NCBI GenBank assembly: GCA_003565055.1
Contig: PXDM01000151.1
Span: 1-11,674 of the forward strand
Length of the DNA: 11,674 bases
Reading direction: 5' to 3'
DNA from: Paracoccaceae bacterium
Lineage (GTDB): Bacteria > Pseudomonadota > Alphaproteobacteria > Rhodobacterales > Rhodobacteraceae
How positions within the stretch are numbered: the first letter of the stretch is position 1; each line of letters begins with the position of its first letter. Made by a program: the position numbers and the translations under genes. A model generated the notes under the pieces. The model made no database searches. It was not told where the DNA came from and saw only the letters and a list, made by a program, of their open reading frames with translations. Shown here in pieces: positions 5,820-11,674 of this stretch.

Positions 5820-7424
5820 TTACGCCCGCGCGCGGATGTAATCCACCAGCGCGCGGGTCGATCCATCCTTGTCGGAGGCATCTGCACCCTCCAGCACCGG
5901 CCCCAAAGCCGTCGCGAGCTCCTTGCCAAGCTCCACCCCCCATTGATCGAAGGAATTGATCCCGAGGATCACGCCTTCGACAAAGACCCGGTGCTCATAA
6001 AGCGCCACGATCTGCCCCAGCGTGAAGGGCGTCAGTTGCGGATAGATCAGCGTCGTCGAAGGCCGGTTGCCCGGAAAGACACGGTGACGCGCCTGCCGCT
6101 CCAGCTCTGCCCCCGACAGCCCTTTCGCCGCCATCAACCCACGCGCTTCATCGAGGCTGCGCCCGCGCAACAGCGCCTCGGATTGCGCCAGACAATTGGC
6201 CGCAAGCAGCCGGTGATGATGCGCGAGCTCCGGCTCATGCCCCCGCGCGGCGAGCAGGAATTCGCAAGGAATGACCCGCGTGCCCTGATGGATCAGCTGA
6301 TAAAACGCATGCTGGCCATTCGTGCCCGGCTCGCCCCAGACCACTGGCCCGGACTGGCGCTCCAGATCGCGCCCATCCATAGCGACGCGCTTGCCGTTCG
6401 ATTCCATCTCCAACTGTTGCAGATAGGCCGGCAGCCGCGCCAGACGTTGATCATAGGGCAGCACTGCGCGGGTGGCATGGCCGCAGATCTGATTGTGCCA
6501 GATCCCCACCAGCGCGAGCATCACTGGCAGGTTCTCGGCCAGCGGGGCCTCGATGAAATGGGTATCCATCGCCCGCGCCCCGTCGAGGAATTGCCCGAAC
6601 GCCTCCGCCCCGATGGCGATCATCACGCCCAGCCCGATGGGGCCCCAGACCGAGTAACGCCCGCCCACCCAATCGGCAAAGCCAAAGACCCGCTCCGGCG
6701 CGATCCCGAAATCCGCCGTCTTGTCGCGCGCCGTCGAGACTGCCGCGAATTGCGCGCCCGGATCACGAACCTTTTCGGCCATCCAGTCGCGCGCTGTGCG
6801 GGCATTTGTCATCGTCTCGATCGTGGTGAAGGTTTTGGAGGCCACGATGACCAGCGTGCGCTCCGGGTCGAGCCCCTTGAGCACATCCGCAATATGCGCC
6901 CCATCGACATTCGAGACATAATGCAGGCGCGGTCCGTCATGCCAGGGCGCGAGCGCCAGCGTCACCATCGCAGGCCCCAGATCAGAGCCACCGATGCCGA
7001 TATTCACCACATCGGTGATCGCGCCCCCCTGCCCCGTGATGCGCCCGGCGCGCAGGTCTTCGGCAAAAGCGAAAGCGCGCGCACGCTCGGCGCGCACCTC
7101 CGGCATGACATCCGCGCCATCCACTTCGATCACCACATCCTCGCCCGCGCGCAGCGCGATATGCAGCACAGCACGGCCCTCGGTCTCGTTGATCTTCGCG
7201 CCCGCGAACATCGCCGCGCGCGCCTCTGCCAGCCCGGCCTCCTCTGCCAGAGCGATCAGCAGATCACGCGCATGTGCGTCGATGCTGGTCTTCGCGTAAT
7301 CGAGCCGCATCTCGCCCGCTGCGACCGTGAACGCCTCTGCGCGGCCCGCATCGGCAAAAAGCTCCAGAATCGCGCGCGCCTCATAGGCGCGCTGATACTC
7401 TGCCAGCTGGTCCCAGATGCTCAT
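5820..7424 (-). CDS. pgi: Glucose-6-phosphate isomerase
   Basis: Encodes about 534 residues, the usual length for the bacterial enzyme that interconverts glucose 6-phosphate and fructose 6-phosphate in the cytoplasm. Recognised motifs, numbered from the chosen start, are IGIGGSDLGP (143-152), the SKTFTT phosphate-binding loop (196-201), the first family signature DWVGGRYSVWGPIG (251-264), GEPGTNGQHAFYQ with Glu365 and His372, and the C-terminal signature LGINSFDQWGVELGK with Lys501. These are the expected catalytic residues. The start is uncertain: an in-frame ATG at 7436 adds four residues (MGAG). I prefer 7424 because MSIWDQL looks like the family start, although neither ATG has a strong ribosome site. 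It lies downstream of pgl but is separated from it by an intrinsic terminator, so it is probably expressed by read-through. Together with zwf and pgl it handles glucose 6-phosphate. Confidence 0.96.
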   Translation of the reverse strand: MSIWDQLAEYQRAYEARAILELFADAGRAEAFTVAAGEMRLDYAKTSIDAHARDLLIALAEEAGLAEARAAMFAGAKINETEGRAVLHIALRAGEDVVIEVDGADVMPEVRAERARAFAFAEDLRAGRITGQGGAITDVVNIGIGGSDLGPAMVTLALAPWHDGPRLHYVSNVDGAHIADVLKGLDPERTLVIVASKTFTTIETMTNARTARDWMAEKVRDPGAQFAAVSTARDKTADFGIAPERVFGFADWVGGRYSVWGPIGLGVMIAIGAEAFGQFLDGARAMDTHFIEAPLAENLPVMLALVGIWHNQICGHATRAVLPYDQRLARLPAYLQQLEMESNGKRVAMDGRDLERQSGPVVWGEPGTNGQHAFYQLIHQGTRVIPCEFLLAARGHEPELAHHHRLLAANCLAQSEALLRGRSLDEARGLMAAKGLSGAELERQARHRVFPGNRPSTTLIYPQLTPFTLGQIVALYEHRVFVEGVILGINSFDQWGVELGKELATALGPVLEGADASDKDGSTRALVDYIRARA

Positions 7425-7459
7425 GCCCGCCCCCATTCATTTTCTTGCCAAAAATACTC

Positions 7460-7483
7460 AAAAAACCGGGGCGCCAGCCCCGG
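7460..7483 (-). terminator. Intrinsic terminator between pgl and pgi
   Basis: On the - strand, CCGGGGC (7483-7477), loop TGGC, GCCCCGG (7472-7466), then six T residues (7465-7460). This is a 7-bp all-GC stem with a proper T-run, 11 bases after the pgl stop. It should end much zwf-pgl transcription before pgi. Confidence 0.85.
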
Positions 7484-7494
7484 CCTGCTTCCGC

Positions 7495-8166
7495 TCATTC
7501 GGCCCAATGCACCTGCGCCTGCCCCAGAACAGCGGCGATCGGGGCCTCAAGCGGGGAAAGACCGCGCGCGCGCTCCAAGGCGTCGCGCTTGGCCGCGCCT
7601 GTGATCAGCACATGCACATGCATCGCATCGCGCAACACGGGCGCGGTCAAGGTCACGCGCGGCTCGCCCGCGGCTCTCGCCCGCATCGCCATCAGCGGCG
7701 GCGCATCGGCGCGCAAAGCGGCCTCCAGATTGTCCGCTCCGGGAAAGAGCGAGGCCGTATGCATGTCCTCGCCCATGCCCAGCATCAGCACCGAAATCGG
7801 CAGATGCGGGGAAAGCTCGGCGCTCAGCGCCTCCAGCCCGTCTTCGGGCCTCGGCATATCCGCACGCAGGGGCAGCAAACGCGCTGCGGCCGCATTCCCC
7901 ACCAGAAGCCGCTCGCGCAACAGCCGCGTGTTCGAGCGCGGGCTGTCTTCGCTGACCCAGCGCTCGTCATTGAGCACCACCGCCACCTTCGCCCAGTCGA
8001 GATCCGCACCGCTCAGCGTGTCGAAGACCGGGCCCGGTGTCGTGCCGCCCGGCACGCTGAGCGTCGCGCGGCCCGTGCTGCGCAAGACCTGCCCCAGATC
8101 TGATGCGATGCGCTGCGCGACCCGCAGCATCAGCATGTCGCGGTCGGGGTATTCGTGAAACTCCAT
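7495..8166 (-). CDS. pgl: 6-phosphogluconolactonase
   Basis: Encodes about 223 residues of the DevB-type enzyme that hydrolyses 6-phosphogluconolactone to 6-phosphogluconate, the step after glucose-6-phosphate dehydrogenase. Motifs are SVPGGTTP (37-44), VVLNDERWV (63-71) with the following SNTRLLRERLL, and the LMLGMGEDMHTASLFPG block (127-143). The usual form of this block is GEDGHTASLFPG, so Met replaces Gly here. The ATG at 8166 shares one base with the zwf stop (TGATG) and has GGGAGA seven bases upstream, so it is favoured over the GTG one codon earlier. The overlap implies translational coupling to zwf. A strong terminator follows directly. Confidence 0.95.
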   Translation of the reverse strand: MEFHEYPDRDMLMLRVAQRIASDLGQVLRSTGRATLSVPGGTTPGPVFDTLSGADLDWAKVAVVLNDERWVSEDSPRSNTRLLRERLLVGNAAAARLLPLRADMPRPEDGLEALSAELSPHLPISVLMLGMGEDMHTASLFPGADNLEAALRADAPPLMAMRARAAGEPRVTLTAPVLRDAMHVHVLITGAAKRDALERARGLSPLEAPIAAVLGQAQVHWAE

Positions 8167-9614
8167 CACCGGATCTCCCGCCAGCGTCGTCCGTCCTTGT
8201 GCATCAGCATCAGCGCCCCCTCTGGCCCGGTCGAGCCCGGCTCATAAGGCTCTGGCCGATCCCCCCGCGCCTCCCAGGTCTCGATCACCGGATCGACCCA
8301 GGCCCAGGCGGCCTCAACCTCATCGCCGCGCATGAACAGCGTCTGATTGCCGCGAATGACATCCATGATCAAGCGCTCATACGCATCCGGAATATCGAGA
8401 TCATTGCCCAGCGCTTCGGCGAAGCTCATGTCCAGCGCCACATCCTTGAGCCGCATGCCCCCCGGCCCCGGCTCTTTGATCATCACGCGCAGATCCATGC
8501 CCTCATCGGGCTGCAGGCGGATCACCAGCACATTCTCGCGCCATTGATTTGACTCGCCAAAGATCGAATGCGGCGGCTCCTTGAAGGTGATCGCGATTTC
8601 CGACACGCGCGCTTTCATCCGCTTGCCCGTGCGCAGGTAAAACGGCGTGCCCTTCCAGCGCCAGTTCGACACATGCAGTTTCATCGCGATGAAACTCTCG
8701 GTGCGGCTGTCGGGATCGCCGGCCTGGGTCAGATAATCATCATCCGCCGCCCCGCCACGATACTGGCCGCGCACCAGATCACCGGGCGGCAGAGGATCGA
8801 GCGCGCGGATCACCTTGAGCTTTTCATCGCGCATCGCATCGGGCTCAAAACAATGCGGCGGCTCCATCGCGATCAGGCAGAGAAGCTGCATCATGTGGTT
8901 CTGCACCATATCGCGCATCGCGCCGGAATTGTCGTAATATTCGCCACGCCCGCCGACGCCCACAGTTTCCGCAACAGTGATCTGGACATGATCGACGAAT
9001 TGCGCGTTCCACAAAGGCTCAAACAGGATATTGGCAAAACGCACCGCCATCAGGTTCTGGACCGTTTCCTTGCCCAGATAATGATCGATGCGGTAAATCT
9101 GATCCTCGTGGAAATAGGCCGCAAGTGCAGCATTGAGCGCGCGGGCCGAGGCGAGATCCTTGCCGAAGGGCTTTTCCACGACGATACGGGCATTGCGGTC
9201 GGCAATCCCGCGTTCATGCAGGCGCTGTGCCAGATCACCGAACAGCGCCGGAGCGACCGAGAAATAGAAGGCGCGCACCGTGGTGTCACGCATCAACGCG
9301 CCAAGTGCCTCCCAACCATCATCGCCCTTCGCATCCACGGTAACGTAATTCAGGATGTCGAGGAAGCTGGCAACCCGCGCGGCTTCAAGCTCCGGTGCGG
9401 GCAGGAATTCATGCAGCGCGTCGCTGACCTGCGCGCGAAACGCGTCGCGCCCCATCTCCGTGCGCGCCGCGCCGATGATCGCGGCACCTTCAGGGATCTG
9501 GCCCTCGCGCCAGCGACGATAGAGACCCGGCAGGATTTTGCGCCGCGCCAGATCCCCGGTGGCCCCGAAGATGACGAGATCAAACTGATCGACCGGAATG
9601 ACGCGTGCAACCAT
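8166..9614 (-). CDS. zwf: Glucose-6-phosphate dehydrogenase
   Basis: Encodes 482 residues that oxidise glucose 6-phosphate to the lactone with reduction of NAD(P), opening the Entner-Doudoroff and oxidative pentose phosphate routes. The N-terminal Rossmann fold has GATGDLARRK (17-26). EKPFGKD (147-153) and the active-site signature RIDHYLGKE (175-183) follow. With the start used here, the catalytic Asp177, His178 and His240 (in MVQNHM) fall at the same numbers as in the Leuconostoc enzyme. Two ATG codons are adjacent (9617 and 9614). AAGAGAGG (9627-9620) is only two bases from the first but five from the second, so 9614 is preferred. It overlaps pgl by one base. A LacI-type palindrome lies about 40 bases upstream. 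Confidence 0.97.
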   Translation of the reverse strand: MVARVIPVDQFDLVIFGATGDLARRKILPGLYRRWREGQIPEGAAIIGAARTEMGRDAFRAQVSDALHEFLPAPELEAARVASFLDILNYVTVDAKGDDGWEALGALMRDTTVRAFYFSVAPALFGDLAQRLHERGIADRNARIVVEKPFGKDLASARALNAALAAYFHEDQIYRIDHYLGKETVQNLMAVRFANILFEPLWNAQFVDHVQITVAETVGVGGRGEYYDNSGAMRDMVQNHMMQLLCLIAMEPPHCFEPDAMRDEKLKVIRALDPLPPGDLVRGQYRGGAADDDYLTQAGDPDSRTESFIAMKLHVSNWRWKGTPFYLRTGKRMKARVSEIAITFKEPPHSIFGESNQWRENVLVIRLQPDEGMDLRVMIKEPGPGGMRLKDVALDMSFAEALGNDLDIPDAYERLIMDVIRGNQTLFMRGDEVEAAWAWVDPVIETWEARGDRPEPYEPGSTGPEGALMLMHKDGRRWREIR

Positions 9615-9654
9615 CATGACCTCTCTTACGGGATCGGAACTGTGGCACAGGGGC

Positions 9655-9668
9655 CGTTAGCGCTATCA
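9655..9668 (-). promoter_or_regulatory. Candidate LacI-family operator upstream of zwf
   Basis: The site TGATAGCGCTAACG (9668-9655 on the - strand) contains the perfect palindrome TAGCGCTA and deviates from full symmetry at only two outer pairs. Many LacI-family operators in alphaproteobacteria, such as sugar-catabolism regulators, follow a TGNTANCGNTANCA pattern with this centre. It is the only such site I saw in the window and sits 41 bases before the zwf start. No clear -35 and -10 pair could be fixed around it. Confidence 0.4.
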
Positions 9669-9717
9669 GTGCCCGTTTACACAGTTGATGCCCTGCTGTC
9701 CAGCACCTGCGCGCGCT

Positions 9718-10317
9718 TCAGCTTTCCAGTTCAGTGTCCCAATACAGGTAGTCAAGCCAGCTGTCATGCAGGTGGTTGGGCGGAAAACGGCGGCCGAGAT
9801 TGCGCAACTGTTCGGATTGGGGACGCATCGGGGCGGTGCGAAGTTTCATGCCTGCTTCGCGCAGCGTCTTGGAGCCTTTGCGCAGGTTGCAGGGCGCGCA
9901 GGCGGCAACGACGTTTTCCCAGCTGGTGACCCCGCCAAGCTTGCGCGGCAGGACATGATCAAAGGTCAGATCATTTTTCGCGCCGCAATATTGGCAGGAA
10001 AACTCATCGCGCAGGAACAGGTTGAACCGGGTGAAGGCGACGCGCTTGCGCGGCTTGACATAGTCACGCAGCACCACGACCGAGGGCACGCGGATTTCCA
10101 TACGCTGCGAGCGCACCACATGTTCATATTCCGCCAGAATATCGACCCGGTCGAGAAACACGGCCTTGACCGCATCCTGCCACGGCCAGAGCGAGAGCGG
10201 ATAATAGGATAAAGGTCTGTAATCGGCATTGAGCACCAGGGCAGGAAATTGCCTCAAGGCGACCGGCTCGCGCACAAACTCAGTTCTGAAATCACCATCC
10301 ACAGGTGCTGCCTCCAT
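9718..10317 (-). CDS. HNH endonuclease family protein
   Basis: Encodes 199 residues. An N-terminal part (about 20-100) rich in aromatics (ALVLNADYRPLSYYPLSLWPW) precedes a complete HNH module. The first zinc pair is CQYC (108-111), the catalytic Asp120-His121 is in LTFDHVLPRKLGG, Asn135 is in SWENVV, and the second zinc pair is CAPC (140-143) with Asn144. The end (NHLHDSWLDYLYWDTELES) has a set pattern I associate with a protein common in Rhodobacteraceae chromosomes. HNH domains cut or nick DNA, but the target of this group is unknown to me. It is not inside a visible intron, restriction or phage context, so it may be a resident repair or housekeeping nuclease. The ATG at 10317 has AAGGG eight bases upstream. 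It is followed by zwf after 100 bp. Confidence 0.9.
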   Translation of the reverse strand: MEAAPVDGDFRTEFVREPVALRQFPALVLNADYRPLSYYPLSLWPWQDAVKAVFLDRVDILAEYEHVVRSQRMEIRVPSVVVLRDYVKPRKRVAFTRFNLFLRDEFSCQYCGAKNDLTFDHVLPRKLGGVTSWENVVAACAPCNLRKGSKTLREAGMKLRTAPMRPQSEQLRNLGRRFPPNHLHDSWLDYLYWDTELES

Positions 10318-10392
10318 TCAAGCAGCCCTTGAGGGGCGACGTTTCTGCGCACCCCGCAGGGCCGATCTTTCGCTGCGCCACAGCGAAAACAT
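10318..10392 (-). promoter_or_regulatory. Structured 5' leader of the HNH gene
   Basis: From the predicted start near 10392, the leader RNA can form two hairpins. The first, TTTCGCTG and CAGCGAAA (10388-10381 with 10375-10368), has eight perfect pairs and a five-base loop right at the 5' end. The second has an outer helix GCCCT with AGGGC (10362-10358 with 10329-10325) around an inner GGGG-CCCC helix (10355-10352 with 10336-10333), with small internal mismatches. The outer 3' arm contains the AGGG of the Shine-Dalgarno, so folding would hide the ribosome site. Confidence 0.45.
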
Positions 10393-10398
10393 AAGCGG

Positions 10399-10426
10399 AC
10401 TATATCTGGCGCGAAGCATCTGGCAA
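10399..10426 (-). promoter_or_regulatory. Sigma-70 type promoter of the HNH gene
   Basis: On the - strand, TTGCCA (10426-10421) and TATAGT (10404-10399) each match the consensus at five of six bases and are 16 bases apart. The predicted transcription start is near A10392, giving a leader of about 75 bases. This is the best promoter in the window. Confidence 0.65.
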
Positions 10427-10580
10427 GAGTTTCGCGCATACAAGATGTCGCAGGAGCGATTTATACGAGGGAAGTGACGCATAAATGACGTCCACGCGCG
10501 CCCCGGAGCCCGCGACCAACGCCCTTCGCCGCTCACTTTTCGCGCGCCACTCAGACAGAAGGGCAGATCAAGCTACGGTC
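10427..10580. other. Spacer between kinase gene and HNH promoter
   Basis: No convincing gene or intrinsic terminator was found here. A frame opens on the + strand at 10485 but runs antisense through the kinase gene and is taken as a shadow. The only pattern is a repeated TGACG (around 10477 and 10488), too short to interpret. How the kinase transcript ends is unclear. Confidence 0.4.
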
Positions 10581-11674
10581 TCAGCCTTGAACACCCTCTG
10601 CGCGCGCGTCCGCCACGAGGCCAATCCGCAACAGTTCGGCCTCAAGCTCGGCGCGCATCAGAGGTTTGGACAGAAACCCCTGAAACCCCATTTCGATATA
10701 ATCGTCGCGCCGCCCATGCAGCACATCTGCGGTGAGCGCCAAAACCGGTGTCGCGCCAACAGGATGCGGGCGCTGGCGCAATTCCTCGAGCGTTGCCATC
10801 CCATCGAGCTTCGGCATATGCATGTCGAGCAGGATCAGATCCACATGCTGATCGGCGATGATTTCCAGAGCATGCACACCATCGTCTGCTTCAATGCAGG
10901 TCGGACCGAAAGGCTTGAGCAACCCGCGCGCAACGCGCCGGTTGATGCGGCTGTCATCGACCACAAGGACAACCTTGCCTTGCAGCGCGCCATGTAAGGA
11001 CGATGTCACCGGCCGGTCGGCCACCCCCTCGGTCATCGTGTCCACATGCCCGGCGCGAAACCAGAATTTGAAGCAAGAGCCCTCCCCCGGCTGGGAAGTC
11101 ACGGCAATATCGCCCCCCATAAGCCGCGCAAAACGTCGCGACAATGCGAGCCCGAGGCCCGTCCCCCCATAGGTGCGCGAGGTCGAAGCATCGGCTTGCT
11201 CGAAGGGCTGAAACAGCCGCTTGAGCGTGTTCGGCTCAATGCCGATGCCGGTATCTGACACCTGCAAGGTGACGATCCAGCTGTCTTCGTCGCCGACTGC
11301 CGACAATGCGACACGCACTGTCCCGCCCTTGGTGAATTTCACGGCATTGGAGACAAGATTTCCCAAACACTGGCGGACGCGGACCGAGTCGTAGATCAGA
11401 CGCTCCGGCACAATACCCTCAACGGCAAATTCCAGCGAGGTGTCATTCTCCGCCGCACGCGCCCGGAACAAGTCGACTGTCGCAGCGAGAACAGGAGCCA
11501 GCTTTTCAGGCACAGGTGACAGCGAAACCTGCCCGCTTTCGATCTTCGAGAGATCAAGGACATCCGCGATGATCGACATGAGCAATCCGCCAGAGTCGCC
11601 GATGATACGCAAGGCTTCGCGCTGTTCGCTGTTGAGATCAGACGCTTCAAGAATTTGCGCCATCCCCAGAACCC
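10581..11674 (-). CDS. Hybrid sensor histidine kinase-response regulator (partial, C-terminal part)
   Basis: About 363 residues are visible; the gene continues past the right edge. Counting from the methionine at 11663, it starts inside the dimerisation domain. VLGMAQILEASDL is the sequence that normally follows the phosphorylated His box, which must lie just outside. The end of that domain (LLMSIIADVLDLSKIESGQ) is followed by an ATPase domain with N box CLGNLVSNAVKF (99-110), DTGIG (137-141), FQPFEQAD (151-158) and GGTGLGL (166-172). A receiver domain (about 230-345) has VDDSR with Asp236-237, phospho-acceptor Asp280 in LLDMHMP, and Lys333 in LSKP. All key residues seen are intact, so it should autophosphorylate and pass phosphate to its own receiver. 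No output domain follows. The sensor part is not visible, so the signal is unknown. The gap of 263 bp to the HNH gene holds the HNH promoter. Confidence 0.93.
   Translation of the reverse strand, partial: VLGMAQILEASDLNSEQREALRIIGDSGGLLMSIIADVLDLSKIESGQVSLSPVPEKLAPVLAATVDLFRARAAENDTSLEFAVEGIVPERLIYDSVRVRQCLGNLVSNAVKFTKGGTVRVALSAVGDEDSWIVTLQVSDTGIGIEPNTLKRLFQPFEQADASTSRTYGGTGLGLALSRRFARLMGGDIAVTSQPGEGSCFKFWFRAGHVDTMTEGVADRPVTSSLHGALQGKVVLVVDDSRINRRVARGLLKPFGPTCIEADDGVHALEIIADQHVDLILLDMHMPKLDGMATLEELRQRPHPVGATPVLALTADVLHGRRDDYIEMGFQGFLSKPLMRAELEAELLRIGLVADARAEGVQG

Noticed and set aside
5943..7604. A 553-codon open frame on the + strand opposite pgi
   Set aside because: It is antisense to a clear Pgi gene. 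Its product is rich in Arg, His, Pro and Gln, as expected for the reverse frame of GC-rich coding DNA, and it has no recognisable domain.
9640..9650. CTGTGGCACAG palindrome in the zwf leader
   Set aside because: Only five-base arms with a single centre base; such short repeats are expected by chance and no known operator matches.
8568..9929. A 453-codon open frame on the + strand opposite zwf and the HNH gene end
   Set aside because: It spans two well-supported opposite genes and their intergenic gap and has shadow-like composition with no motif.
10500..10580. GC-rich stretch after the kinase stop as a terminator
   Set aside because: The CTGCCCTT and AAGGGCG match would enclose a loop of about 30 bases and no T-run follows.

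Overview
The window is chromosomal DNA from a GC-rich alphaproteobacterium, most likely a member of the Rhodobacterales (Rhodobacteraceae). The pointers are the HNH protein of a type common in that family, a long-form LeuA, ribosomal protein S9 with an N-terminal extension, a zwf-pgl-pgi cluster, and a periplasmic rhodanese next to a YeeE/YedE transporter. I see no insertion sequence, phage gene, CRISPR array, tRNA or rRNA.

Layout from left to right. (1) The 3' end of leuA (+) converges on the ribosomal protein operon rplM-rpsI (-), with a hairpin terminator for each. (2) A SseB-like protein gene (-) lies upstream of rplM. The AT-rich gap between them probably carries the ribosomal promoter. 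(3) A 346-bp intergenic stretch is followed by a + strand sulfur gene group: a secreted two-domain rhodanese, a YeeE/YedE (TsuA-like) thiosulfate transporter, and an overlapping, translationally coupled 58-residue membrane protein with one cysteine at its end. A small lipoprotein of unknown function follows. (4) On the - strand, zwf, pgl and pgi encode the entry steps of glucose 6-phosphate metabolism (oxidative pentose phosphate or Entner-Doudoroff pathway, plus the isomerase). zwf and pgl are translationally coupled, and a strong intrinsic terminator separates pgl from pgi. (5) Upstream of zwf lie an HNH nuclease gene with a good sigma-70 promoter and a structured leader, then the 3' part of a hybrid histidine kinase-response regulator that runs off the right edge.

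Most of the window is ordinary housekeeping DNA. The part most likely to hold something undescribed is the rhodanese, transporter and mini-protein group (2863-5170). There the tiny protein places a lone cysteine where a periplasmic sulfurtransferase could reach it. Secondary points are the HNH leader that can hide its own Shine-Dalgarno, a LacI-type palindrome upstream of zwf, and the terminator inside the zwf-pgl-pgi cluster. All family assignments come from reading motifs, with no database search.
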